A DNA stretch of 64,000 nt from Vibrio sp. JC009 (GTDB lineage: Bacteria; Pseudomonadota; Gammaproteobacteria; Enterobacterales; Vibrionaceae), in assembly GCF_029016485.1 (NCBI RefSeq), contig NZ_CP092106.1:124001-188000 (forward strand), given 5' to 3'. The translations under genes and the position numbers were made by a program. The notes under the pieces were generated by a model. It saw only the letters and a list, made by a program, of their open reading frames with translations. It did not search any database and was not told the DNA's origin. Positions 27,216 to 35,943 of this stretch are shown here, piece by piece (within the stretch, counting starts at the first letter, position 1; every line of letters begins with the position of its first letter).

Positions 27216-27440
27216 CGGGAGGCGCTTATCGGAAAGCATCATTCAAAGAAGGATATAGATAAGGCTCTGGATTACGCGATTAAATGTGGTTGGACGTATG
27301 AAAACAGCAAAGGGCATCCGGCAGGAATTCTCAAGTGTAACAACGAGAAAAAGTGCCACCGCTATTCTATTCCGTCTACTCCAAAGAATACTGGGAATTG
27401 GGCTAGAAGAATCTACCGGTGGGTAGATGAGTGTAAGTAA
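27165..27440 (+). CDS. HicA-like small toxin candidate
   Basis: The frame encodes up to 91 residues. The part from KHHSKKDIDKALDYAI onward looks like a HicA/YcfA-type dsRBD-like mRNA interferase relative: a short helix, GWTYENSKGHPAG with the His expected in the HicA active site, then a Cys-containing CNNEKKC strand and SIPSTPKNTGNWARRI. The first 21 codons look unlike family members and fall in a direct repeat. The best ribosome site (GGGAGG at 27217-27222) is followed five bases later by ATC GGA AAG, so translation may begin at a non-standard ATC (27228). An HTH antitoxin-like gene follows 29 bp downstream. Function is inferred. Confidence 0.6.
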   Translation: MATIVDVSKLNGYNCRCREALIGKHHSKKDIDKALDYAIKCGWTYENSKGHPAGILKCNNEKKCHRYSIPSTPKNTGNWARRIYRWVDECK

Positions 27441-27469
27441 TGAACCTAGCCTCCTTTGGGAGAAGTATC

Positions 27470-28009
27470 ATGAAAATGTATGAGTTCACACTAAATATTG
27501 GCAACATTTCGATCTGTAGTGATGAGGACTTACTAAATGTGTCAGCAACGATTTATGAGCAAATAGATGAGGACACATTTGTAGGATCTATCGATGAAGC
27601 CATGTTTATTGAGTTTGAAAGAGAAGCTGAATCACTGGAGTCAGCGATTATTCGGGCTATCCGGGATGTGGAGTCAATCAAAGGTTATGAACTGGTTGTT
27701 GCCTCTGTTGAGGGTGATCTTGTCAGTTTAGGTGAAGCAGCTGCGATAACCGGAGTTAAAAAGCCAACGCTTTCTAAATACAGAAAAGGTCTGTTCGGTG
27801 GCGGTGGTTTTCCTGCTCCGGCCCGGAAGATAGCCAAAAAAGATCCTTTATGGCGTCTGTGGGATATTGCTGAATGGCTATATGCCAAAGGCAAAGTTTC
27901 AGAAAGCACAGTAACAAGCGCAAAAACCATCAGTCTGGTAAACAATGCGCTTGAGGTGAGAAAATATCAGTCAGATAAAGAGTACAGCCATATCATTGCT
28001 GCACTGTAA
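27470..28009 (+). CDS. HTH protein, probable antitoxin partner
   Basis: A 179-residue protein starting MKMYEFTLNIG six bases after GGGAGA. The N-terminal half has a HicB-like pattern with IEFEREAESLESAIIRAIRDVES. The centre has a predicted MerR/Xis-like helix-turn-helix, LGEAAAITGVKKPTLSKYRKG. The C-terminal part contains DPLWRLWDIAEWLY. HicB-like antitoxins pair an RNase-H-like toxin-binding domain with a DNA-binding domain, so this protein would neutralise the upstream product and repress the operon. The direct repeat at 27165-27215 would be its target. The assignment rests on pattern and context. Confidence 0.65.
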   Translation: MKMYEFTLNIGNISICSDEDLLNVSATIYEQIDEDTFVGSIDEAMFIEFEREAESLESAIIRAIRDVESIKGYELVVASVEGDLVSLGEAAAITGVKKPTLSKYRKGLFGGGGFPAPARKIAKKDPLWRLWDIAEWLYAKGKVSESTVTSAKTISLVNNALEVRKYQSDKEYSHIIAAL

Positions 28010-28013
28010 AGAT

Positions 28014-28057
28014 AGGTAGAGAGTTATTACGGTAATTGCTGGTATAACTCTCTACTT
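28014..28057. repeat. 44-bp AbiE-type repeat, copy 1 (downstream end)
   Basis: AGGTAGAGAGTTATTAC, 10 bp, then GGTATAACTCTCTACTT form an inverted repeat of 44 bp between convergent genes. The sequence is a close relative of the two 44-bp copies upstream of abiEi (29552-29595 and 29615-29658). It could work as a bidirectional terminator hairpin or as a remote operator. Its similarity to the promoter copies is the notable point. Confidence 0.75.
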
Positions 28058-28073
28058 GGAATGATGAATTAAG

Positions 28074-29018
28074 CTACAACTTAAACTCGAGCTCATCTTT
28101 TGCTGTATTGTTTAGCTGTCGCTTAGCCTGACTTAGTATCTCAACCAGGTTAGACACTAGGTAATCTCGAAACTTGTCTTTTCCAAGTGTGCGCTCATAA
28201 GCATCACTACTTAAGAATCGGCTCATCTCTTTATCGAACTCTTTACCGTGCACAATATCTTTGATAGAAGCGATTCTGTCATCCAGCATTTGGGTAAAAT
28301 TCTTAATCTTGTAGTCAGCTATCTTCTTCTCGATTAGGTCCTTGTCTATGTTTGCACCTTCTTGCTTTAACCACATTAGATCCCAAATATCTCTGTGACG
28401 CACATATCGCTTAGTTGCAGGAAGAGAGATAATCTTGTTAGCCATGACTTCATCTAAAGACTCTACATACACAAGCGTATCCCTGTAACCGTCAGGTAAG
28501 AATTCGTAGTTCTGCTTTAGCGGTAGTGGCGATTTAGTGTAAGCAGGAATATTAGCCACTTCGAGTTTAATTCTCTGCTTGGCAATATCTTTTTGTTCCG
28601 GTGCAGTGATGATAGCAATCTGCCACTTATCAATTCTTAGCTCTGCGTATTTAGGGTCTTCTTTTAAGGCGTTCGGTTCTTTTACCGTCACCTCCAGGCC
28701 GTATCTGTTACCGATATACTTTTCGATGACATCTTTCATTTTGGAAAGCGATTTTGTATTGAAGTCATACCCACCAGCAAAATCAAGATCTTCACTGTAT
28801 CGACTAGAGCCATAGCATAGCCGCAGACTGGTACCGCCCTGAAATACAACATCATCCAGCATCCCAGCCTGATCGAGCGCAAACAGGATGTCGTAATGCA
28901 ACAGTTCTTTTTCGATTACTGGCTGATTATGAGCCCGGCTATCTGAACTATCTCCGGTCTTGCTTGCTTCTACAGCTTTAGCTACCAAGGCTTTAAAGTC
29001 TTCCTGTTCAGTCGTCAT
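28074..29018 (-). CDS. abiEii: AbiEii-type nucleotidyltransferase toxin
   Basis: A 314-residue nucleotidyltransferase of the AbiEii/AbiGii (DUF1814) toxin family. The motif GGTSLRLCYGSSRYSEDLDF holds the G-S, R and D-x-D residues needed for nucleotide transfer, and a conserved Lys region lies near VANKIISLPATKRYVRHRD. AbiE systems act as type IV toxin-antitoxin pairs and can abort phage infection. The toxin's N-terminus overlaps the antitoxin gene by 11 bp. It is in an accessory island between radC and coaD. Confidence 0.92.
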   Translation of the reverse strand: MTTEQEDFKALVAKAVEASKTGDSSDSRAHNQPVIEKELLHYDILFALDQAGMLDDVVFQGGTSLRLCYGSSRYSEDLDFAGGYDFNTKSLSKMKDVIEKYIGNRYGLEVTVKEPNALKEDPKYAELRIDKWQIAIITAPEQKDIAKQRIKLEVANIPAYTKSPLPLKQNYEFLPDGYRDTLVYVESLDEVMANKIISLPATKRYVRHRDIWDLMWLKQEGANIDKDLIEKKIADYKIKNFTQMLDDRIASIKDIVHGKEFDKEMSRFLSSDAYERTLGKDKFRDYLVSNLVEILSQAKRQLNNTAKDELEFKL

Positions 29019-29547
29019 ACATTGCCTCCATATCGATCAAATGGGTATTTCTACCCACACGCTTAAGATCTCTTAGTGCTGCTGTCTTTTTGGCCATTTT
29101 AAGTGGCCTGTCAGCTTGGAAGATATCATCAAGGATACTTTTAATAGAACGCTTAGTGTGGGTGAACTCAATGACACCGTAATTGGTTTTGTATACTCCC
29201 TTAACACCAGTGGTCATCAGAGTCAGCCTATCGATTGGGATTTGGGAAATCACCCCATATGCCGACAGTGCCGATTCCAGGCTCACGTAATTGAATTCAC
29301 CACGTCTCAGTGCGGTAGCGATTAAATCAAGGGTTTTCGCAGTGTATCTATGCCGGGATAAACTATAGACATAAACACCTCTCGCTACGCGCTCCAGAAC
29401 AGCGCTCTTAACAAGCCTGGCAAGGCTGTCATTTAGTGACCGTAGTGAGTCTTCGTGAAAAATCTTTACCAGGTCTCTATGTAAGAATACGTATCTGCCT
29501 TTGGCATCAAGCTCACTTAGTCTATTGATTGCGATTTCTTGTTTCAT
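29008..29547 (-). CDS. abiEi: AbiEi-type antitoxin and repressor
   Basis: A 179-residue protein with an N-terminal winged-helix-like region (RDLVKIFHEDSLRSLNDSLARLV split over about 23-48) and the family segment YVSLESALSAYGVISQIP, followed by a C-terminal domain for toxin neutralisation. AbiEi proteins bind two inverted repeats in their promoter and repress the operon. Two 44-bp repeats fit that role here, one starting five bases before the ATG. It is translated first and coupled to abiEii through an 11-bp overlap. Confidence 0.92.
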   Translation of the reverse strand: MKQEIAINRLSELDAKGRYVFLHRDLVKIFHEDSLRSLNDSLARLVKSAVLERVARGVYVYSLSRHRYTAKTLDLIATALRRGEFNYVSLESALSAYGVISQIPIDRLTLMTTGVKGVYKTNYGVIEFTHTKRSIKSILDDIFQADRPLKMAKKTAALRDLKRVGRNTHLIDMEAMYDD

Positions 29548-29551
29548 AATT

Positions 29552-29595
29552 AAGTGGTGAGTTATTACGCTTATAGGTAGTATAACTACCTACTT
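29552..29595 (-). promoter_or_regulatory. abiE operator, 44-bp repeat copy 2
   Basis: A 44-bp inverted repeat (AAGTGGTGAGTTATTAC ... GTATAACTACCTACTT) lies five bases upstream of the abiEi ATG and covers the -10 box. Binding of AbiEi here would block both transcription and, in RNA, access to the ribosome site. Confidence 0.75.
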
Positions 29596-29607
29596 ATTGT
29601 TCTTCAA
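29579..29607 (-). promoter_or_regulatory. abiEi-abiEii promoter
   Basis: On the minus strand TTGAAG (29602-29607) and TATACT (29579-29584) are separated by 17 bp. The -10 lies inside operator copy 2, and the -35 lies between the two operator copies. Confidence 0.65.
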
Positions 29608-29614
29608 TTTTAAT

Positions 29615-29658
29615 AAGTGGAGAGTTATTACGGTAATATGCGGTATTACTTACCACTT
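29615..29658 (-). promoter_or_regulatory. abiE operator, 44-bp repeat copy 3
   Basis: AAGTGGAGAGTTATTACGG ... GGTATTACTTACCACTT is a second upstream 44-bp copy, 63 bp (centre to centre) from copy 2, or about six DNA turns. Its left half is closest to the downstream copy at 28014-28057. Confidence 0.7.
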
Positions 29659-29741
29659 AGGTAAACGTGGGTATGAAAGGCTTAGCGAGTAATTGCAAAG
29701 TATCCTTGTGGGGGAGTCGCTTTGACTCTTACGATACCCAG

Positions 29742-30293
<552 letters not shown>

Positions 30294-30361
30294 TCAAAAT
30301 TACCTATTTAACTGGGTATTATGTCGTTGGAATTGATGGTATTCAGTGAACAGGCAATAAA

Positions 30362-31396
30362 ATGAAAAAAATCCTCGTAATCCGTAACGACAAAATCGGC
30401 GACTTTATGCTGGCGTGGCCAAGCTTCGCTATGCTGAAAAAATCCTTACCTGAATGCCATATTACTGCACTGGTTCCCAAATATACGGTTCAACTGGCAG
30501 AGCTGTGCCCCTGGATTGATTCCGTTTTGGTTGATCCGACCAAAAACGGACCAAAGCAGGAACAGACAAAATTAATCGAAGAGATTAAAGCCAATAATTT
30601 TGATGCCTCAATCAACCTGTTTTCAACAACCTACAATGCATTATTAGTCTGGAAAGCAAGAATTCCATACCGTCTGGCACCGGCAACTAAACTGGCGCAG
30701 ATCTTTTATAACCGCAGGATTAAACAAAAGCGTTCTCAGTCAGCTAAGCCTGAGTTTGAATACAACTTGGACCTAATCAGGGCATTCTTAAAAGACACCG
30801 GCCATCAGATTGCAGAACCAGAAGCACCTTATCTGACTTTTGCACCTGAAGAACTTACCGCGCAGAAACAGAAACTGTCAGAACAGCTCTCCATCAGCAC
30901 AGATAAAAAATGGCTGTTTATTCATGCAGGAAGCGGTGGTTCGGCAAATAACCTTTCCCTTGAGCAGTATGCTGCTCTGGTAACCGGTATTGATGCAGAT
31001 AAAGAAATTGTTCTGACAGCAGGTCCGGGAGAAGAGCAAAAAGCTCATGAACTAAAAGAACTGATTGAAAAAAAGGGTAGCTCAGCAGCGGTTTACGATA
31101 AAAACGACGGGCTGGTGGATTTCTCCCGCTCTATCGCATGTGCAGATACCTTTATTGCAGGCTCCACAGGCCCGCTTCATATTGCAGCTGCTATAGATGT
31201 ACCGACAGTTGGCTTTTTCCCGAGAAAGCGCTCAGCAACGCCGCTGCGCTGGAATCCGATAAACTCAGAGGGAAGACATATCGCATTCTGTCCACCAGAG
31301 GCGGAAGATAAAGATAAGCAGGTGGATATGAGCCTTATCGATATCAATAAGGCTCTGGAAGAGATTAATCCCTGGGCGGCTCAGTACTTGTCCTGA
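30362..31396 (+). CDS. GT9 heptosyltransferase-family protein
   Basis: A 344-residue glycosyltransferase of the ADP-heptose:LPS heptosyltransferase family. The N-terminal [21 protein letters not shown] is the typical acceptor-side motif. The C-terminal donor site includes [23 protein letters not shown]. The AGSTGPLH signature is shared with WaaC/WaaF-like enzymes, but its exact acceptor in the core cannot be told. It lies beside coaD at the edge of the core locus, and its last 32 bases overlap the end of convergent waaE/kdtX. Confidence 0.88.
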   Translation: MKKILVIRNDKIGDFMLAWPSFAMLKKSLPECHITALVPKYTVQLAELCPWIDSVLVDPTKNGPKQEQTKLIEEIKANNFDASINLFSTTYNALLVWKARIPYRLAPATKLAQIFYNRRIKQKRSQSAKPEFEYNLDLIRAFLKDTGHQIAEPEAPYLTFAPEELTAQKQKLSEQLSISTDKKWLFIHAGSGGSANNLSLEQYAALVTGIDADKEIVLTAGPGEEQKAHELKELIEKKGSSAAVYDKNDGLVDFSRSIACADTFIAGSTGPLHIAAAIDVPTVGFFPRKRSATPLRWNPINSEGRHIAFCPPEAEDKDKQVDMSLIDINKALEEINPWAAQYLS

Positions 31397-32144
31397 TCCA
31401 GAGATCAGCGTACTTCACAAAGGTGGAGTGCGCTGACAACAGCGAAAGCAGAAAGCCTTGCTTACCATCTAAGAAACCAGCCTTAAGCACATACATTTTC
31501 AGAAAGCAGGTAATGGCATGGATAATTCCCTGGCTGATGCTGCTCTTCTTACCTTTTTTCTCTCTCTGCTCTGCCCAGGCTTTTGCGTACCCGGCAGACT
31601 TCACCAGATAGTGATTCATATCGTTGTAGGTATAGTGGATGGCATCTCCGCTCAGGTTTTCCACCTGCATATCAGAAGAGACTTCCACCTTTTCATGTAC
31701 CAGAGCATCGTTGTACTGAGTCAGCTTAGTCGGGTAAAGCCTTAAAACTCTGTCCGGATACCAGCCACAGTGACGGATATAGCGTCCAAACACCCAGCTT
31801 AAGCGGGCAAAGCGATAAAGTGTATTTGGCTTATTGGCTTCAACTGCCTTCAGAATGCTTTCTTTTAGTTCTGGAGTGACACGCTCATCGGCATCAAGCC
31901 AGAGCACATAATCAGATTCGATATGAGACTGAGCCAGCCTTCTCTGAGGGCCAAAGCCCGGCCACTGCTCATTCACAAAGAACTTGTCCGTATACTGGCG
32001 TGCAATAACCTCGGTATCATCCGTACTGCCGGAGTCGAGAATCACAATCTCATCAACCCAGCCCTTAACGGTTTCCAGGCAGGCTTTAAGGTGCTGTGAC
32101 TCGTTTTTAACAATCAATGCAACGGCTAAAGTCGGTTTATTCAC
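31365..32144 (-). CDS. waaE: LPS core glycosyltransferase, WaaE/KdtX family
   Basis: A 259-residue GT2 enzyme. The N-terminal GT-A fold shows [30 protein letters not shown] and the DxD in [13 protein letters not shown]. The middle has the WaaE-typical [17 protein letters not shown] and [10 protein letters not shown]. WaaE/KdtX enzymes add a beta-1,4-glucose to the first heptose of the inner core. Its start overlaps the upstream heptosyltransferase gene by 4 bp, so both are cotranslated. The common linkage with coaD is preserved nearby. Confidence 0.9.
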   Translation of the reverse strand: MNKPTLAVALIVKNESQHLKACLETVKGWVDEIVILDSGSTDDTEVIARQYTDKFFVNEQWPGFGPQRRLAQSHIESDYVLWLDADERVTPELKESILKAVEANKPNTLYRFARLSWVFGRYIRHCGWYPDRVLRLYPTKLTQYNDALVHEKVEVSSDMQVENLSGDAIHYTYNDMNHYLVKSAGYAKAWAEQREKKGKKSSISQGIIHAITCFLKMYVLKAGFLDGKQGFLLSLLSAHSTFVKYADLWIRTSTEPPRD

Positions 32145-33229
32145 TGAGATACCTCGGTAGTATTTGGCTTATCTGTTCTTAGAGAGTAATCACTTACTAT
32201 TTTATCAAACATTGCAATAACGTCATCAGACTGAATGCGGTTCATAGCGCTCTTATCTTTTACCCGCGCTCTCCAGCTAAGCTCCTGGCTTGCCTTGCCT
32301 GTTTCCGCTTTGATAGCTTCTTCATAGGCAGAGACAACGTATTGCCTGTACTGATAAGGTCCGGTTCTGTCCGGATTATGGTGAGCATACAGACCAAGCA
32401 CTGGCGTATTCACCGCATTCGCCATATGAGCAGGGCCAGTGTCTGGGGCGATAACCAGATCCGCCAAATCCAGCAGGGCAAGCATCTCCTTCAGGCTGCT
32501 TTTGCCAACCAGATTTAACACCGGCTTATTCAGAGACTTTTCTATCTGCTCAGCCAGATCAACCTCCACCTGAGCCGGGCTACCCGCCAGAATAATATGC
32601 CAGCCCAGAGACTGAGCATGATGAATAACATCAACATACCCCTGAGCATTCCAGTTCTTATAGGCCTTACTGGCAGCTGGCACGATAACCAGATTTCGTT
32701 TATCAGGTATAGCCTGCCCGGTTGCCCATTGCCAGTCGGAATCTGAATAGGTAATAGACCACTGAGGCGTTATATCCTCAATGCCCAGTGTAGAGCAGAA
32801 TGCCAGTAATCCATCCAGCACATGGGTTTTATTAGGAGAGGGCACTTTGACATTGGTAAACAGCGTCTGAAAATCCTGACTGCGCGCAGAGTCAAAACCA
32901 AGCTTATATTTCGCTTTTATCCCAAGGGTCGCAATACTTGCCCGAAAGGCATACTGCATATGCAGCAGAGCATCAAAACGACGGCCTTTAAGCTGAGCCC
33001 AAAGAGCCCGATACCCCTTCCACCCTTGTTTCTTATCAAAGGTAACAACTTCAATTCCTTCCAGATCATGAATAAGCTGAGCCTCCAGCTTACCGGTAAT
33101 CCAGGTGATCTTAGTTTCCGGCCACTGACGCTGAATAGCCTGCACCGCAGCAACGGTATTACACACATCGCCAATGGCGGATAACCGGAGGATACACAGG
33201 GACTCTGGGGGAGAAGAGAACAGGGGCAT
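32141..33229 (-). CDS. waaC: Heptosyltransferase I-like protein (WaaC/OpsX type)
   Basis: A 362-residue GT9 enzyme. The acceptor motif [20 protein letters not shown] is near the N-terminus. The donor region contains [22 protein letters not shown], with the DTGPAH signature. The long C-terminus resembles OpsX-type heptosyltransferase I of Haemophilus and vibrios more than enteric WaaC. It would add the first L-glycero-D-manno-heptose to Kdo, using the ADP-heptose finished by HldD. It precedes waaE/kdtX with a 4-bp overlap. The specific position in the core is inferred. Confidence 0.85.
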   Translation of the reverse strand: MPLFSSPPESLCILRLSAIGDVCNTVAAVQAIQRQWPETKITWITGKLEAQLIHDLEGIEVVTFDKKQGWKGYRALWAQLKGRRFDALLHMQYAFRASIATLGIKAKYKLGFDSARSQDFQTLFTNVKVPSPNKTHVLDGLLAFCSTLGIEDITPQWSITYSDSDWQWATGQAIPDKRNLVIVPAASKAYKNWNAQGYVDVIHHAQSLGWHIILAGSPAQVEVDLAEQIEKSLNKPVLNLVGKSSLKEMLALLDLADLVIAPDTGPAHMANAVNTPVLGLYAHHNPDRTGPYQYRQYVVSAYEEAIKAETGKASQELSWRARVKDKSAMNRIQSDDVIAMFDKIVSDYSLRTDKPNTTEVSQ

Positions 33230-33395
33230 ATAGTAATTTCGCTATTTATCTGATTGTTGGGAATTATGCAGGTCGGGTAGGTAAATGTAAAATATTAAGA
33301 CGCCAGTCTGTGGGCAGCAGGCTTTTCCAGCAAACTTCAACATCACGGCCATTTTAGGTTTTGTTATCTCAGAAATTTTAAGATTTACAATGCAC

Positions 33396-33440
33396 AATAA
33401 AATAGCCTTAAAGTGCTATTATGACTATTTTATTAGTCAT
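33396..33440. promoter_or_regulatory. Probable HipB operator region
   Basis: ATGACTA, TTTTAT, TAGTCAT (33421-33440) is a perfect 7-bp inverted repeat. AATAAAATAG (33396-33405) is also complementary to CTATTTTATT (33425-33434), so two overlapping palindromes share an arm. They lie 75-120 bp before hipB, where an autorepressing antitoxin would bind. The sequence differs from the E. coli HipB operator. Confidence 0.5.
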
Positions 33441-33515
33441 TTTATTGGTTTTTATTGTTGAGCTAAGTAGGATGCTATAGAGTTAGAAGAGCGGAAAACT
33501 AACCCTGGTGGCATT

Positions 33516-33851
33516 ATGAGTAAGACTAATTACAGTTTCAGCAAACAAACTATGGTTGCACTTGAACACTTCTCAGGCTTACTTAGTGTTGCTCGCAAAA
33601 ATAAGTCTATGACTGTTGTAGAGTTGTCGGACAAGTTAGGAGTATCAAGAACCACGGCAACAAGTATGTTAAAGGGTTCTCCTACCGTAAACATTGGACT
33701 CTATTTCGAAGCAGCAAGGATATTGGGAGTTAGCCTTTTTGATCAGGAACCATCAAGGTTAGAGGTAAGCAAAAGGAAAACTCAGCAGGTTGAGTCATTG
33801 CTGCCAAAGCGAGTCCGGGTTAAGAAAAGGGAGCTAGATAATGACTTCTGA
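33516..33851 (+). CDS. hipB: HipB-like HTH antitoxin
   Basis: A 111-residue DNA-binding protein. Residues about 22-65 form a Xre-type helix-turn-helix (KSMTVVELSDKLGVSRTTAT and NIGLYFEAARILGVSLF). The C-terminal tail is basic (KRVRVKKRE). In HipBA modules HipB neutralises the kinase HipA and represses the operon with it. Its final 11 bases overlap hipA. The pair breaks up the LPS core genes between waaC and kdkA, and its absence from the usual gene order there suggests acquisition. Confidence 0.85.
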   Translation: MSKTNYSFSKQTMVALEHFSGLLSVARKNKSMTVVELSDKLGVSRTTATSMLKGSPTVNIGLYFEAARILGVSLFDQEPSRLEVSKRKTQQVESLLPKRVRVKKRELDNDF

Positions 33852-35112
33852 ACAGCTTTGTTATGTCTGGAAATGGTTAAAAGGTAGCACAGAGCCAGTG
33901 CCAGCAGGCGTCATAAGCGTAAATGACGATGGGGAGATGAGTTTTCGCTACGGTCGGAAATATCTGGAGCGTAAAGACAAAGAACCCATCTATGCAGAAG
34001 AGCTTCCGCTGGTCGATGAGACTTTTTTTGCCAGAGACATAGAGCTCAACAATTTCTCTTCCATTCGTGATGCTGCCCCTGATGCCTGGGGTAGAAGGGT
34101 TATTCACAGTAAGCTCGAGATGGATCCGAATGAGCTCTTAAGCGAGATGACCTATATGATGAACTCTTCATCTGATCGTATAGGCTCAATTGATTTCCAG
34201 TCTTCTCCAACTGAATTCGTACCAAGAGGTGAAGAACAGGCAACGTTAGAGGAGCTTCAATCTGCTGCTGATATAATCTTATCGGGTAACAAGCTGCCGG
34301 TTGAACTTGATAAAGCCCTATTGCATGGAACCTCATTGGGCGGTGCCCGTCCCAAAGCAATGATTATTGACGCTTCAACCAAGTACATTGCTAAATTTTC
34401 TGCATCCAACGATACCTATGACATTGTTAAGTCGGAATATATAGCGATGAAACTGGCAAAACTCTGTGGTATCAATGTGGCTGAGGTAAAGCTTGTTCAT
34501 TCTGCTGGCAAAGATGCATTACTGGTGAAGCGCTTTGATCGTACAGAGTTGGAGGGTAAAGGCTGGATGCGGCACTCCATGATTTCAGGGTTAACGGTTC
34601 TTGGCTTAGATGAGAGCCTTGCTCATTATTGTAGCTACCCTGAACTTGTTGAGAAGATGCAGCGCCTCTGTAAATTTTTCAGTCAGGATGCGCGAGAGCT
34701 ATATAAGCGTGTTGTGTTTAATGTTCTGGTTGGAAACACAGATGATCATGCTCGAAATCATGCTTTTTTTGTAGATGGTGAGCAACTTAACCTAACCCCC
34801 GCTTATGATATATGTCCACAAAGCAGGACTGGGGGAGAAGCCGGTCACGGCATGATTATCGTTGGTAACTCTAATAAATCTTCCATTGAGAATTGCCTAA
34901 AATCAGCTCCAACTTTCCATATCAAGAGAGATGATGCTATTGAGATAATTAGTCAGCAAATTACGGTGATCAACGGCAACTTTGGACTGCTTTGTGATGA
35001 AATAGACTTATCTGATGCAGGAAGAAGATTGTTGTGGAAGAGGGCCATTCTTAATGACTATATATTTTACGGTAATGAAGATTTTAAGGAGTTGGTAACT
35101 TTTTCTTTGTAG
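33841..35112 (+). CDS. hipA: HipA-like serine/threonine kinase toxin
   Basis: A 423-residue HipA-family kinase (E. coli 440). It has an N-terminal subdomain and a P-loop-like region TSLGGARPKAMI (about residues 160-171). The catalytic loop is NTDDHARNHAF (near residue 300) with its Asp and Asn, and the metal-binding Asp is in LTPAYDICPQ. E. coli HipA phosphorylates glutamyl-tRNA synthetase and promotes persistence; the target here is unknown. It starts inside hipB with GGGAG seven bases upstream. All catalytic motifs seem intact. Confidence 0.9.
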   Translation: MTSEQLCYVWKWLKGSTEPVPAGVISVNDDGEMSFRYGRKYLERKDKEPIYAEELPLVDETFFARDIELNNFSSIRDAAPDAWGRRVIHSKLEMDPNELLSEMTYMMNSSSDRIGSIDFQSSPTEFVPRGEEQATLEELQSAADIILSGNKLPVELDKALLHGTSLGGARPKAMIIDASTKYIAKFSASNDTYDIVKSEYIAMKLAKLCGINVAEVKLVHSAGKDALLVKRFDRTELEGKGWMRHSMISGLTVLGLDESLAHYCSYPELVEKMQRLCKFFSQDARELYKRVVFNVLVGNTDDHARNHAFFVDGEQLNLTPAYDICPQSRTGGEAGHGMIIVGNSNKSSIENCLKSAPTFHIKRDDAIEIISQQITVINGNFGLLCDEIDLSDAGRRLLWKRAILNDYIFYGNEDFKELVTFSL

Positions 35113-35155
35113 CATGTTTCTGAGAACTTTATGTGCTGCAGAGTGAATAGCAACC

Positions 35156-35869
35156 ATGGATGATAAATTGAAAGTAATAAAATCAAAAAAACAACACATC
35201 TGGTACAACGAAGAGCTGCTAAAAGAGTCTCCGGAATGTTGCTTTGACCCTGAATTCTGGAAGCAACAGAACAAAGTAATCGGCAGTGCTGAGGGCAGGG
35301 GAACAACCTGGTTTGTGCAGACAGAAACCATCCCTGCAGCATTAAGACATTACCGCCGTGGTGGCCTGTTCGGTAAGCTGGTTAAAGACCATTACCTGTT
35401 CAGTGGTTGGGAGCAGACCCGCAGCTATCAGGAGTTTCAGCTGCTGCTTAAGTTAATTGAAGCCGGAGTTCATGTTCCAAAACCTATCGCTGCCAGAGCT
35501 TGCAAGCGTAACTTCTGTTATCAAGCGGATTTACTAAGTGAAAAAATCGCCAACGCCCGCGATCTTGTTTCTATTTTGCAGAAAAAAGCAATTTCAAAAG
35601 AGCTTTATCAGAAAATCGGTACTGAGATTCGTAAGATGCATGATGCGCAGGTTAATCATACTGATCTTAATATTCACAATATTTTGATTGATGATCAGGA
35701 GAAGGTGTGGATTATTGATTTTGATAAGTGTTGTGTGCAGGGGGGGGGGAGTTGGAAGTTGGGGAATTTGGAGCGGTTGAAGAGATCGTTTACCAAAGAG
35801 GTTGGTAAGCGGGGAATAAATTGGAATCAAGAAGATTGGAAAGTTTTGGTTGGCATCTATTCTTCTTGA
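35156..35869 (+). CDS. kdkA: 3-deoxy-D-manno-octulosonic acid kinase KdkA
   Basis: A 237-residue kinase that phosphorylates the single Kdo residue of lipid A-core in Haemophilus and vibrios. It has a protein-kinase-like fold: the YRRGGLFGKLVKDHYLFSG segment, catalytic loop VNHTDLNIHNILID, and metal site VWIIDFDKC, followed by the KdkA-typical NLERLKRS. Just after the metal site, a run of ten G bases (35740-35749) encodes Gln-Gly-Gly-Gly. A one-base slip would truncate the protein's last 40 or so residues. In this sequence the frame is open. It is separated from the other core genes by hipBA. Confidence 0.93.
   Translation: MDDKLKVIKSKKQHIWYNEELLKESPECCFDPEFWKQQNKVIGSAEGRGTTWFVQTETIPAALRHYRRGGLFGKLVKDHYLFSGWEQTRSYQEFQLLLKLIEAGVHVPKPIAARACKRNFCYQADLLSEKIANARDLVSILQKKAISKELYQKIGTEIRKMHDAQVNHTDLNIHNILIDDQEKVWIIDFDKCCVQGGGSWKLGNLERLKRSFTKEVGKRGINWNQEDWKVLVGIYSS
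35740..35749 (+). repeat. Poly-G tract of ten within kdkA
   Basis: The last base of a CAG codon and three GGG codons make ten consecutive G, the longest homopolymer in a coding region that I noticed here. Tracts of this kind are hotspots for slipped-strand replication errors and are known phase-variation switches in surface-structure genes of other bacteria. Confidence 0.9.
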
Positions 35870-35943
35870 GGCCGAAAAAAGTATATAGATTACACTGCTT
35901 TGAAAAGATAAGATGAAAGGTCTTAAATAAGTTTTGGCTTGGG

